DNA from: Rhynchopus sp. YZ270_cl-10
Taxonomy: Eukaryota > Euglenozoa > Diplonemea > Diplonemida > Diplonemidae
Reading direction: 5' to 3'
DNA: 64,000 nt
Assembly (NCBI GenBank): GCA_964035575.1
Contig: OZ037893.1
Span: 1,054,001-1,118,000 of the forward strand
Below the pieces are notes generated by a model. That model had not been told where the DNA came from. It did not search any database and saw only the letters and a list, made by a program, of their open reading frames with translations. Made by a program: the position numbers and the translations under genes. Positions within the stretch are counted from its first letter, which is position 1; each line of letters begins with the position of its first letter. This document shows positions 32,889 through 43,229 of the stretch, piece after piece.

Positions 32889-35738
32889 ATGGCATTGCTC
32901 GCCATCACCTGCTGCACCCTTGGGGTGCTCTCTGGGGAGGAGGTGGGGTTGCGTGACCATCCTATTCTTGGTGTAGGTGATCCATTGTATTTGGAGGGTG
33001 AATGGGACGTGCAGGACGGGAAGATGGCGATCAAGGGCACTGTTCCTGGCGATCTGATGACCGATCTGCAGGCTGCAGGGAAAATGCGCGACCCTTACTA
33101 CGAGAACACCTTCAACGACGTTGAAACGCAGAAGCTCTGGTACAACAACACCTGGGTGTACTCAAAGACTTTCACCGCCTCCAGCAGTGGTGCCGCGCTT
33201 CTGGTCTTCGAAGGCATCAAAATGTCTGCCACAATCAAATTCGACGGCACCGTCATTGGTACTGCATTGGACCAATTCCTTCGCTATACTTACCCCATCA
33301 CCGTCGCTGCAGGCTCCACCCACACCATCACTGTCACCTTTGACTGGCAAGAAATCGACGGAAGATGGATGGCATGCACCGGAGGATGGGATTGGGCTCC
33401 ATACACCGAAGCTACCTTCCCTGGGTCTGACGCTTCGGATCCTTCTAACGTTATGTCCAGCGGGATTTGGAAGACGGTGTATGTCGTGTTGCCCAGCAAA
33501 ACAACGGAGTTTGGCGCGTTTGTGTCGCATTTTACACCGCAGGTCTTTTATGATATGGGGGACAGTGCGGAGAACTACCCGAACGAGGCGATGCTGCCGC
33601 ATGGGCACCGTGACTTTATTGTGAAGTCGAGGGTCTTCATTCTGCACAGCGACGCGCTCTCGCTTCGTGTCACCGCAACAGGGAGCTGGGGTGGGTTCAA
33701 CACGACGACCTACGACATTCCTGCACCAACCACCTTCGTCACCTCCTCTGCCGGCACAATGGGGGAATCCGTTGTGGACATCACCATGAACGCTGCGGCA
33801 GGAGACATCGATCTGTGGTGGCCAAACGGCATGGGAGCACAACATCTGTACAACGTCTCCGCAACCTTCGAGGTTGTGGGGAAAGGCTATCTTGGCATTG
33901 CAAACCGCGAAATTGGATTTAAATTTCTTGCGTTGGTGACCGGGGATGATACCAATTCTACCTACGTCGCAGAGCGCTTTGGCAAGGAAGGGACCGACCT
34001 TTTGGGCATGGCGTTTCGTGTTAATGGTGCATTGATGTTCAACAGAGGGGGCAACGTGATCCCCATGGAGGAAATGGAGGGCCGCATGACAGTCGAGGCC
34101 TACAACGCAATGGTTGCGTCGTCAGTGGAGGCGGGGATGAACACCTTCCGGTTGTGGGGTGGGGGGATTTTCCCTCCGCGCGCATTCTATGAGGCCTGTG
34201 ATAGATTTGGGGTCGTGCTGTACCATGACGTGATGTACGCGCAAGGTGGTCACTCTCCAAAAGAAACAGCAACCCAGGCGGAAGAGTTGCGCCATCAGGT
34301 TCGTCGTGTATCGCATCATCCTAGCGTGGCTATTTGGGATGGGTGCAATGAATGCCACGTTGTGTTGAATACCTCTACCGGAATTTACGCAACCTTCGTG
34401 ATGAAAACGATTGTTGAAGAGGATATGTCGCACCCGGTTTGGCCTTCCTGTCCTTCCAATGGATGGTCTGGTGGGGTCGACAGTCTGACTTCCCTTCCCG
34501 TTTCTACAACGCTTCTCCCGCAAACAAAGTCTGGGAGTATCGAAACGCACGGTCCGTACCAGCATGAGGCTCGTCACGAAAACTTTCGGACAGTTAATGA
34601 GGGAGGGTTTTCGAATGCCACCAACGCCATTCCGCCTAGCGTAAAGGAGGCGCCAACTGGGATCAGTCATCACAGTGTTTTTGCCAGCGAATTTGGAGGT
34701 GTTGTGATGACGTCGTTTGAGAGCATCAAGGGGACGTTGGATTCGTCACACTGGGCGATGTTTGCAGGTCAACCCTCTGGGGCGTGCCGTACCACCGGAG
34801 ACCACAGACATACCTGCGACTCTGACAACGTCATGCAAACCCGCAACTACGGCTGCCAAAGCATGCTCAGCAAGATGTTCGGCTACAAAGCTGTCACACA
34901 ACAGGCTCTGAACACCACCGGTGAAGCGGAGTTCAAAAAATCCCTTTACCTCTGCATGCTTGCCCAAGCGCTCGACATGAAGAGCGACGTCGAAAGCAGA
35001 AGGTCCCAAAACCAATTTGGTGTCATCCTCTGGCAGCTCAACGAAATCTGGCCCACCGGGGGCTGGGGGTCCCTCGAATACGGTGCGGTCAACCAAACAG
35101 GTGTTGTCATTGGCGGGCGTTGGAAGCCACTTCATTACTTCTACCAAAAATACCTCTTTACGGACGTCATCATCTCCTGCGGGACTACCACATGCTTTAT
35201 CAAAAACAGCCAGGTTGCGGACCTCCCTGCAGGCACTGTCTCTCTGCACCTTGTTGACATTACTGGAGCTGGGAACAACCTTGACGTTAACATCGATTAC
35301 CCGACCATCCCTGCGCAAGGTGGTTCGCACTTCTTCACCCCAAGCATGCCTGCGGGGTACAGCGTTACGACACATATTACTGTTGCGCTGGTCACACCGA
35401 ATGGTGCATCCAAGCCAGTTGCAGAGAATGTACTGATCCAGACTTATCCCCACGCCCTGAAGGTGAACAAGAGTGTGACAGTCTCGACCTCCATCGAAGG
35501 TGCAGTGAGCGAAGCTCCGCTCGCACCCATCAAGTTGACAGTCTCCGCGGACAACGGTGTAGCGCTGTACATTCATTTGACAACGGAAGCGCAAGGGCGC
35601 TTCTCGGACAACAGTTTCGCCCTGTCAACCAAGGATGGACCACACGAAGTTCTCTTTTACCCGTTCAGACCGGACCAAGAGAATATTCTGAAATCCTCGC
35701 TTCGGACTGAATCGTTGAATATGTACTTTGATTATTGA
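32889..35738 (+). CDS. Beta-mannosidase, GH2 family, secreted or lysosomal (copy A)
   Basis: 949 residues. An N-terminal hydrophobic stretch (MALLAITCCTLGVLSG) looks like a signal peptide. The GH2 sugar-binding domain has VPGDLMTDLQAAGKMRDPYY and WYNNTWVYSKTF; a GGWDWAPY block follows; the TIM barrel has RLWGGGIFPPRAFYEACDR. The probable acid/base is Glu488 (WDGCNE) and the nucleophile Glu601 (ASEFGG). It hydrolyses terminal beta-mannosyl residues. Several N-x-S/T sites fit passage through the secretory pathway. CTACCTCAG plus about 43 bases precede the ATG, a likely spliced leader acceptor. No introns are needed. Confidence 0.94.
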   Translation: MALLAITCCTLGVLSGEEVGLRDHPILGVGDPLYLEGEWDVQDGKMAIKGTVPGDLMTDLQAAGKMRDPYYENTFNDVETQKLWYNNTWVYSKTFTASSSGAALLVFEGIKMSATIKFDGTVIGTALDQFLRYTYPITVAAGSTHTITVTFDWQEIDGRWMACTGGWDWAPYTEATFPGSDASDPSNVMSSGIWKTVYVVLPSKTTEFGAFVSHFTPQVFYDMGDSAENYPNEAMLPHGHRDFIVKSRVFILHSDALSLRVTATGSWGGFNTTTYDIPAPTTFVTSSAGTMGESVVDITMNAAAGDIDLWWPNGMGAQHLYNVSATFEVVGKGYLGIANREIGFKFLALVTGDDTNSTYVAERFGKEGTDLLGMAFRVNGALMFNRGGNVIPMEEMEGRMTVEAYNAMVASSVEAGMNTFRLWGGGIFPPRAFYEACDRFGVVLYHDVMYAQGGHSPKETATQAEELRHQVRRVSHHPSVAIWDGCNECHVVLNTSTGIYATFVMKTIVEEDMSHPVWPSCPSNGWSGGVDSLTSLPVSTTLLPQTKSGSIETHGPYQHEARHENFRTVNEGGFSNATNAIPPSVKEAPTGISHHSVFASEFGGVVMTSFESIKGTLDSSHWAMFAGQPSGACRTTGDHRHTCDSDNVMQTRNYGCQSMLSKMFGYKAVTQQALNTTGEAEFKKSLYLCMLAQALDMKSDVESRRSQNQFGVILWQLNEIWPTGGWGSLEYGAVNQTGVVIGGRWKPLHYFYQKYLFTDVIISCGTTTCFIKNSQVADLPAGTVSLHLVDITGAGNNLDVNIDYPTIPAQGGSHFFTPSMPAGYSVTTHITVALVTPNGASKPVAENVLIQTYPHALKVNKSVTVSTSIEGAVSEAPLAPIKLTVSADNGVALYIHLTTEAQGRFSDNSFALSTKDGPHEVLFYPFRPDQENILKSSLRTESLNMYFDY

Positions 35739-36716
35739 GAGGTTAAAAAAATACGTTGATGTATTTTTTTTTTTCAATGCTCAATAAATAATACCTCCAT
35801 CTACATCAATACTTTAAAAGTATTGAATACATTTGACCTACCATGATCGTCTGTGGAAGTTAATTCTTTGAGCATTTTTCCCCCCGTCTGATGACTACCC
35901 GCCATCGAGAAAGGTTAAGGAACGCTAAATGTTCCTTACTATTTATCATTTTTGGGACATTTTCGTGCCTTAACTTTCCTCGGTTTTCGGTATTGTACTA
36001 TTTTTTTTATAGTAAAGCACACTGCGAGAACGCTTCCCCCACAAAAACCCCCCCCACCAAACCTTCGAAATATCCAGGTTTTTTTAGAGATGGGTCGTTT
36101 TTTTTCCTCCTTTTCACAGAAGCAGCTTTGCCCGTTGTGGAGATAATATTGATTGCACACATGGGTCACCATGTACCCCGTGCAAGATGCCAAATAAAAT
36201 GCAATTTGCATGTTACGTTCAAATGCCTGTTTATAGCGTGCATTTTTCATGCAAAAAACGTATGTTACTTAGCAGTTAGTATGTTGCGTAACAAAGAAGA
36301 TAGCATGTTACCCGGGGTCACATGGTCACCATGTACCCAGTTCACTCCTTCTCCCCCACCCTCACCTATTAAAAGGAATGCGTTCACGCTTGTCCACTAT
36401 CTTTTTCTTCTTATTTTTGCAAAAGGTACACTGTGAGAGGGTGCACTTTAAGACATATTTTGTATGTGTGTTTCATCCGAATGGCTGCGTGGGTCAGTCG
36501 GGAAGTGCTTTTTTTTTCTTTCTCGATTTGTTTTTGTGAAGATGCCTACGTAACGCTCTTTCATCAAGTGCATTCATCTTTCAACAGCATTCGATCTTTA
36601 CGCTGTATGCATGCCATCTGTTCAACGACGGCGTCATCAGAAACATATATTTTCCATATCGGGATGGCAAAGACACTATATACCAACCCCAATTTGGAGT
36701 TTCCCCCTTTTTTCTA

Positions 36717-36775
36717 GGTGGGCTCAATAACCCACTGTGTATGCGCCCCAGAGACGTTTTGTACTTTACGCTTTT
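36717..36775 (+). repeat. Family C two-hairpin element
   Basis: First arm GTGGG ... CCCAC around CTCAATAA, then TATGCGCCCCAGAGACGTTT and TGTAC. Its duplicate lies at 42557-42625. Confidence 0.6.
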
Positions 36776-36863
36776 CAAGGCAACACAAAGCAGGACGGCG
36801 TATCTAACCCAACCTTTCTCTTCTGTTCATTTTTTTTTTTTTTAGCATTTATTTTTTTCCCCC

Positions 36864-36905
36864 CGGATGTGTGCACGAGAGGCACTTTCATCTTACAAGT
36901 CTTCT
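36864..36905 (+). repeat. Family B hairpin element
   Basis: GATG opposite CATC outside, GTGC opposite GCAC inside, loop ACGAGAG, tail TTTCATCTTACAAG. Duplicated at 42717. Confidence 0.8.
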
Positions 36906-37085
36906 TTTCTTGTCAAGATGCACTCATCTTACAATTTTTTCTCTATTATTTTTCCAACGTATTCCGCGAAGGGACGAGAAACAGTTTTTTTTTTTTTTTT
37001 TTTTTTGTGTTTTTCAAGATTTTTTTCAACAATTGATTATGGTTTGTGACGTACCAGACTTCCCTCCCCCCCAAAAAACCCCCCA

Positions 37086-37325
37086 CACGACGGGACCGTC
37101 GTTCTCGTCCTTCTTCAGCCCGATGAGCTCCTCACCTGCGTTGGGATATGAAAGCCAGAGATCTGCGTTGGGGATTTCATTATCTCTGAAGCTTTCTGGA
37201 TTTCTCAAGTTATCGTAGCGGTTCAGATCTCGAATTTTCATCTGAAATGATTCAGTGACGAGATCAAAACACGCACGATCCTTCCCATCGCAGTTGAGCG
37301 ATTCGGTAAGCTCAATCAAACAAAC
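37086..37325 (-). pseudogene. Antisense coding-like fragment at the duplication junction
   Basis: Single-copy DNA between the two duplicated units. The - strand frame is open for about 80 codons of balanced composition (MIELTESLNCDGKDRACFDL, then PNADLWLSYPNAGEELIGL), unlike the surrounding low-complexity DNA. It runs out into the C-rich junction. I do not recognise the family. Probably a piece of a gene cut by the rearrangement. Confidence 0.45.
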
Positions 37326-37449
37326 AAAACGTTAAAGAGTTTGGCGTTACGAAAACAAAAGGCTCATTTTTTCCATTTTCATCTCCATTTTTTCTCCCCC
37401 AACCTCTACCTCAGGAATTCAAAGGGGGGTAAAAAAATCAAAAAAAAAG

Positions 37450-40299
37450 ATGGCATTGCTCGCCATCACCTGCTGCACCCTTGGGGTGCTCTCTGGGGAG
37501 GAGGTGGGGTTGCGTGACCATCCTATTCTTGGTGTAGGTGATCCATTGTATTTGGAGGGTGAATGGGACGTGCAGGACGGGAAGATGGCGATCAAGGGCA
37601 CTGTTCCTGGCGATCTGATGACCGATCTGCAGGCTGCAGGGAAAATGCGCGACCCTTACTACGAGAACACCTTCAACGACGTTGAAACGCAGAAGCTCTG
37701 GTACAACAACACCTGGGTGTACTCAAAGACTTTCACCGCCTCCAGCAGTGGTGCCGCGCTTCTGGTCTTCGAAGGCATCAAAATGTCTGCCACAATCAAA
37801 TTCGACGGCACCGTCATTGGTACTGCATTGGACCAATTCCTTCGCTATACTTACCCCATCACCGTCGCTGCAGGCTCCACCCACACCATCACTGTCACCT
37901 TTGACTGGCAAGAAATCGACGGAAGATGGATGGCATGCACCGGAGGATGGGATTGGGCTCCATACACCGAAGCTACCTTCCCTGGGTCTGACGCTTCGGA
38001 TCCTTCTAACGTTATGTCCAGCGGGATTTGGAAGACGGTGTATGTCGTGTTGCCCAGCAAAACAACGGAGTTTGGCGCGTTTGTGTCGCATTTTACACCG
38101 CAGGTCTTTTATGATATGGGGGACAGTGCGGAGAACTACCCGAACGAGGCGATGCTGCCGCATGGGCACCGTGACTTTATTGTGAAGTCGAGGGTCTTCA
38201 TTCTGCACAGCGACGCGCTCTCGCTTCGTGTCACCGCAACAGGGAGCTGGGGTGGGTTCAACACGACGACCTACGACATTCCTGCACCAACCACCTTCGT
38301 CACCTCCTCTGCCGGCACAATGGGGGAATCCGTTGTGGACATCACCATGAACGCTGCGGCAGGAGACATCGATCTGTGGTGGCCAAACGGCATGGGAGCA
38401 CAACATCTGTACAACGTCTCCGCAACCTTCGAGGCCGTGGGGAAAGGCTATCTTGGCATTGCAAACCGCGAAATTGGATTTAAATTTCTTGCGTTGGTGA
38501 CCGGGGATGATACCAATTCTACCTACGTCGCAGAGCGCTTTGGCAAGGAAGGGACCGACCTTTTGGGCATGGCGTTTCGTGTTAATGGTGCATTGATGTT
38601 CAACAGAGGGGGCAACGTGATCCCCATGGAGGAAATGGAGGGCCGCATGACAGTCGAGGCCTACAACGCAATGGTTGCGTCGTCAGCGGAGGCGGGGATG
38701 AACACCTTCCGGTTGTGGGGCGGTGGGATTTTCCCTCCGCGCGCATTCTATGAGGCCTGTGATAGGTATGGGGTCGTGCTGTACCATGATGTGATGTACG
38801 CGCAAGGTGGTCACTCTCCAAAAGAAACAGCAACCCAGGCGGAAGAGTTGCGCCATCAGGTTCGTCGTGTATCGCATCATCCTAGCGTGGCTATTTGGGA
38901 TGGGTGCAATGAATGCCACGTTGTGTTGAATACCTCTACCGGAATTTACGCAACCTTCGTGATGAAAACGATTGTTGAGGAGGATATGTCGCACCCGGTT
39001 TGGCCTTCCTGTCCTTCCAATGGATGGTCTGGTGGGGTCGACAGTCTGACTTCCCTTCCCGTTTCTACAACGCTTCTCCCGCAAACAAAGTCTGGGAGTA
39101 TCGAAACGCACGGTCCGTACCAGCATGAGGCTCGTCACGAAAACTTTCGGACAGTTAATGAGGGAGGGTTTTCGAATGCCACCAACGCCATTCCGCCTAG
39201 CGTAAAGGAGGCGCCAACTGGGATCAGCCAGCACAGTGTTTTTGCCAGCGAATTTGGAGGTGTTGTGATGACGTCGTTTGAGAGCATCAAGGGGACGTTG
39301 GATTCTTCACATTGGGCGATGTTTGCAGGACAACCCTCTGGGGCATGCCGTACCACCGGAGACCAAAGACATACCTGCGACTCTGACAACGTCATGCAAA
39401 CCCGCAACTACGGCTGCCAAAGCATGCTCAGCAAGATGTTCGGCTACAAAGCTGTCACACAACAGGCTCTGAACACCACCGGTGAAGCGGAGTTCAAAAA
39501 ATCCCTTTACCTCTGCATGCTTGCCCAAGCGCTCGACATGAAGAGCGACGTCGAAAGCAGAAGGTCCCAAAACCAATTTGGTGTCATCCTCTGGCAGCTC
39601 AACGAAATCTGGCCCACCGGGGGCTGGGGGTCCCTCGAATACGGTGCGGTCAACCAAACCGGCGTTGTCATTGGCGGGCGTTGGAAGCCACTTCATTACT
39701 TCTACCAAAAATACCTCTTTACGGACGTCATCATCTCCTGCGGGACTACCACATGCTTTATCAAAAACAGCCAGGTTGCGGACCTCCCTGCAGGTACTGT
39801 CTCTCTGCACCTTGTTGACATTACTGGAGCTGGGAACAACCTTGATGTTAACGTAGACTACCCGACCATCCCTGCGCAAGGTGGTTCGCACTTCTTCACC
39901 CCAAGCATGCCTGCGGGGTACAGCGTTACGACACATATTACTGTTGCGCTGGTCACACCGAATGGTGCATCCAAGCCAGTTGCAGAGAATGTACTGATCC
40001 AGACTTATCCTTATGCCCTGAAGGTGAACAAGAGTGTAACAGTATCGACCTCCATCGAAGGTGCAGTGGACGAAGCTCCGCTCGCACCCATCAAGTTGAC
40101 AGTCTCCGCGGACAACGGTGTAGCGCTGTACATTCATTTGACAACGGAAGCGCAAGGGCGCTTCTCGGACAACAGTTTCGCCCTGTCAACCAAGGATGGA
40201 CCACACGAAGTTCTCTTTTACCCGTTCAGACCGGACCAAGAGAATATTCTGAAATCCTCGCTTCGGACTGAATCGTTGAATATGTACTTTGATTATTGA
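37450..40299 (+). CDS. Beta-mannosidase, GH2 family (copy B)
   Basis: 949 residues, differing from copy A at about eight positions (for example Val/Ala in FEVVGKG, Phe/Tyr in CDRFG, Ser/Asp in GAVSEA). The catalytic residues Glu488 and Glu601, the signal peptide and the upstream acceptor are kept, so it should be functional. The first roughly 980 coding bases are identical to copy A. All of the roughly 30 base differences lie after that, which points to recent conversion or exchange in the 5' part. Confidence 0.94.
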   Translation: MALLAITCCTLGVLSGEEVGLRDHPILGVGDPLYLEGEWDVQDGKMAIKGTVPGDLMTDLQAAGKMRDPYYENTFNDVETQKLWYNNTWVYSKTFTASSSGAALLVFEGIKMSATIKFDGTVIGTALDQFLRYTYPITVAAGSTHTITVTFDWQEIDGRWMACTGGWDWAPYTEATFPGSDASDPSNVMSSGIWKTVYVVLPSKTTEFGAFVSHFTPQVFYDMGDSAENYPNEAMLPHGHRDFIVKSRVFILHSDALSLRVTATGSWGGFNTTTYDIPAPTTFVTSSAGTMGESVVDITMNAAAGDIDLWWPNGMGAQHLYNVSATFEAVGKGYLGIANREIGFKFLALVTGDDTNSTYVAERFGKEGTDLLGMAFRVNGALMFNRGGNVIPMEEMEGRMTVEAYNAMVASSAEAGMNTFRLWGGGIFPPRAFYEACDRYGVVLYHDVMYAQGGHSPKETATQAEELRHQVRRVSHHPSVAIWDGCNECHVVLNTSTGIYATFVMKTIVEEDMSHPVWPSCPSNGWSGGVDSLTSLPVSTTLLPQTKSGSIETHGPYQHEARHENFRTVNEGGFSNATNAIPPSVKEAPTGISQHSVFASEFGGVVMTSFESIKGTLDSSHWAMFAGQPSGACRTTGDQRHTCDSDNVMQTRNYGCQSMLSKMFGYKAVTQQALNTTGEAEFKKSLYLCMLAQALDMKSDVESRRSQNQFGVILWQLNEIWPTGGWGSLEYGAVNQTGVVIGGRWKPLHYFYQKYLFTDVIISCGTTTCFIKNSQVADLPAGTVSLHLVDITGAGNNLDVNVDYPTIPAQGGSHFFTPSMPAGYSVTTHITVALVTPNGASKPVAENVLIQTYPYALKVNKSVTVSTSIEGAVDEAPLAPIKLTVSADNGVALYIHLTTEAQGRFSDNSFALSTKDGPHEVLFYPFRPDQENILKSSLRTESLNMYFDY

Positions 40300-40317
40300 G
40301 AGGTTAAAAAAATACGT

Positions 40318-40660
40318 TGTTTTTAAAAAAAAATAGTGTGCAAGGTGTGTTGTGAATGTTGTTTTCCTTTCCCCCCTTTTTTTGAGTGTTTTTCTTATTA
40401 TGTGACATCCACGTTGTACAGCCAATCTTTCGCACTCCCAGCGGGCAGGGGGATTTTTTTTTTCTTCTCTTGTTTTGCCACTGAACAGGAAACGACCTGC
40501 CTCTGACTCAACTGAGGTTAGCTGGTTTAGTTTTTTAAATTTTTCATAATATTATCGTCCATCGATGGACAAAGAAATTGAATATCATTCTTGATGTGGC
40601 GGAAGGGGGTGATTCGCATTTCTTGCGCACTTTTTGCACCCACACCAATTTTAGTATTTA
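40318..40660. other. Stretch present only in duplication copy B
   Basis: About 340 bases directly after the copy B gene and absent from copy A. T-rich with a short palindrome ATCGTCCATCGATGGAC. No gene and no clear inverted ends; an insertion in B or a deletion in A. Confidence 0.55.
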
Positions 40661-40862
40661 TTTTTCTTTTCAATGCTCAATAAATATTACCTCCATCGCC
40701 ATCAATACTTTAAACGTATCAGTCCTATTCGTGGTCATTTACCCCCCCCCCCCCCCCTAAATTTACCCCCCCCCCTTATTTTACCCCCTTTTTCAGAAAA
40801 AAACGGTTCAGGCCAAAATAACATGGTAATTTACCCCCCCCCCCCCTTATAATACCCTGTTG

Positions 40863-40904
40863 TGGCTGGTACTTTACCCCCCTGGGGGGGTAAAGTACCA
40901 GCCA
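40863..40904. repeat. Near-perfect palindrome
   Basis: Arms of 20 bases (TGGCTGGTACTTTACCCCCC and its inverse) separated by one or two bases, inside the TIR element. Confidence 0.85.
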
Positions 40905-40934
40905 CCAGGTAATTTTTGGGTAATTATCGCCGCA

Positions 40935-41027
40935 ACACGCCAGGTGGTGTTTTATCACGAGTGACCTAAACCCACGAGCGAAGCGAGGGGGTTCAGGGAA
41001 CGAGTGGCAAAACACCACCTGGCGTGT
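40935..41027. mobile_element. 93-bp inverted-repeat insertion nested in the TIR element
   Basis: 19-bp perfect arms (ACACGCCAGGTGGTGTTTT and inverse) around a 55-base loop. AATTAT occurs on both sides and may mark the target. It looks like a minimal foldback element. Confidence 0.65.
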
Positions 41028-42556
41028 AATTATGGGGTAATAGTTTCACTTAGTGCAGCGCATACCTGTTTTGTTTTATGGTTTGCTGGGAGGGGCTGAT
41101 GTGTTCAGCGGGTCGTACATCCGGAGACTGTAGGACTCGTCTGATTTGAAGCTGGAGACAAGCTCGAAATGAGGAAAGGGGTAAAGTGCAAATAATCTTT
41201 CACCCTGTTTTACATCACGTGTGCAGGTGGGTGCAGGTGGGTACGTTTGTGCTGCGTGGGCGATACGTTTGGGACACCTCACGGAATCTGAGGCAACACC
41301 GTGATCCCTGACCAGTCATGGTTCAGGCACGGGCAGAAAGATGATGTGGATGATGTGGATCCATGATGCATGACTGCTTGCGATGTCGCAAGGAAGTGAG
41401 GAATTTTTTTCAGATGACACATTTGTCATGAGAGCATGTGTCGTCACACTGTGTTGTGCAAAATTTTACCCCACCGTGTATGAAAAAGTCCCCCCTTCCC
41501 ACCCAAAAACATGACCTAACCCATAACATGGAAATTTACCCCCCCCCCCCCTTACCCCCTCATTTACCCCCCCCCCCCCTTATTTTACCCCCTTATTTCC
41601 AAAATTTCCGGTTCACCGACCCAAAGGGGGGGGGGTAAATGACCACGAATAGGACTGATTGAATATATTTGACCTACCATAATCGTCTGTGGAAGTTAAT
41701 TCTTTGAGTATTTTCCCCCCGTCTGATGACTACCGCCATCGAGAAAGGTTAAGGAACGATAAATATTCCTTAATATTTATCATTTTTGGGACATTTTCGT
41801 GCCTTAACTTTCCTCGGTTTTCGGTATTGTACTATTTTTTTTATAGTAAAGCACACTGTGAGAACGCTTCCCCCACAAAACCCCCCCCACCAAACCTTCG
41901 AAATATCCAGGTTTTTTTAGAGATGGGTCATTTTTTTTTCCTCCTTTTCACAGAAGCAGCTTTGCCCGTTGTGGAGATAATATTGATTGCATACATGGGT
42001 CACCATGTACCCCGGGCAAGATGCTAAATAAAATGCAGTTTGCATGTTACGTTCAAATGCCTGTTTATAGCGTGCATTTTTCATGCAAAAAACGTATGTT
42101 ACTTAGCAGTTAGTATGTTGCGTAACAAAGAAGATAGCATGTTACCCGGGGTCACATGGTCACCATGTACCCAGTTCACTCCTTCTCCCCCATCCTCACC
42201 TATTAAAAGGAATGCGTTCACGCTTGTACACTATCTTTTTCTTCTTTTTTTTTTGCAGAAGGTGCACTGTGAGAGGGTGTACTTCAAGACATATTTTTAT
42301 GTGTGTTTCATCCGAACGGCTGCGTGGGTCAGTCGGAGGTGCCTTTTTTTTTCTTTCTCGATTTGTTTTTGTGAAGATGCCAACGTAACGCTCTTTCATC
42401 AGACGCATTCATCTTTCAACGACGATTCAATCTTTACGCTGTATGTATGCCACCTGTTCAACCACAGCGTTTTCAGAAACAAAATTTTTCCATATCTGGG
42501 GTCGCGACGTGGGGAGTTTTTAGACGTTTTTAGACAAACAGCTTTTTTTTTTTTCT

Positions 42557-42625
42557 AGGTGGGCTCAATAACCCACAGAGCGGCATGTGTATGCGCCCCA
42601 GAGACGTTTTGTACTGCCAACTTCC
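42557..42625 (+). repeat. Family C element (duplicate of 36717)
   Basis: Same arms as at 36717, but with an inserted GAGCGGCATG and the tail GTACTGCCAACTT, closer to the family consensus. Confidence 0.6.
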
Positions 42626-42716
42626 GCTTTTCAAGGCAACACAAAGCAGGACGGCGTATCTAACCTAACTTTTCTCTTCTGTTCATTTTTTTTTAGCGTT
42701 AATTTTTAGCGTCCCC

Positions 42717-42757
42717 GGATGTGTGCACGAGAGGCACTTTCATCTTACAAGTCTTCT
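42717..42757 (+). repeat. Family B hairpin (duplicate of 36864)
   Basis: Identical hairpin, loop ACGAGAG and tail TTTCATCTTACAAG. Confidence 0.8.
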
Positions 42758-43229
42758 TTTCTTGTCAAGATGCACTCATCTTCCAAATTTTTCTCTATTA
42801 TTTTTCCAACGTATTCCGCGAAGGGACGAGAAACAGTTTTTTTTTTTGTGTTTTTCAAGATTTTTTCAACAATTGATTATGGTTTGTGACGTACCAGACT
42901 TCCCTCCCCCCAAAAAAACCCCCCCACCACCCCCCAAGAGGAGACACTCAAGGAGAACTCCATCTTTCAAATAATTTCATTTTTCCCTTTCTCACTCAAT
43001 TTTTTGCACCTCTCCACTGCCCCTTCCCTAACAACATCGACACCCTTTCCCTATGCAGCAACACACACAACACAACACACCTCACGCAAAACCGGTTTTC
43101 TTTTTGCTCTCCCAACCTTTACCAAAAACAACACTCTTGGTCTTTTTCGACAAACCAACTTCTTCTTCTCCGTTTGTTATCTTTTAGACTAACTTCTTTT
43201 GCTACCGCTTTTTCTTCTCTCCCTTCACA

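Larger units (their letters stand above)
32795..37085 (+). repeat. Segmental duplication, copy A
   Basis: From AAAAGGCTCATTTTTT upstream of the first beta-mannosidase to the CTTCCCTCC-CCC run at 37085. The same order recurs at 37357-42930: gene, short 3' region, conserved noncoding DNA, C element, B element. Copy A lacks the TIR element and an additional stretch of about 340 bp present in copy B. Confidence 0.92.
35739..37085. other. Noncoding part of duplication copy A
   Basis: The gene's 3' region with AATAAATAATACC, then conserved noncoding DNA shared with 41658-42930, a C-type element (36717-36775) and a B hairpin (36866-36905). A long T run lies at about 36986-37006. No gene recognised. 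Confidence 0.7.
40720..41657. mobile_element. 938-bp TIR element with an empty site in the sister duplication copy
   Basis: Both ends carry a perfect inverted repeat starting CAGTCCTATTCGTGGTCATT and continuing into TTACCCCC. It is flanked by AT on both sides. The matching place in copy A (about 35820) reads GTATTGAA without the element, so the insertion produced a 2-bp AT duplication. C-rich TTTACCCCC blocks lie inside both ends. The CAGT start recalls Tc1/mariner termini, but no transposase is visible. The interior has further nested palindromes and no supported gene. Confidence 0.88.
37357..42930 (+). repeat. Segmental duplication, copy B
   Basis: Second tandem copy of the unit at 32795-37085, enlarged by a TIR element (40720-41657) and about 340 bp of other sequence (40318-40660). 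The flanking sequence is otherwise nearly identical. Confidence 0.92.

Noticed and set aside
41076-41282. Antisense 68-codon frame inside the TIR element at 40720
   Set aside because: Short, no start context, no homologous feature, and no splice partners recognised.
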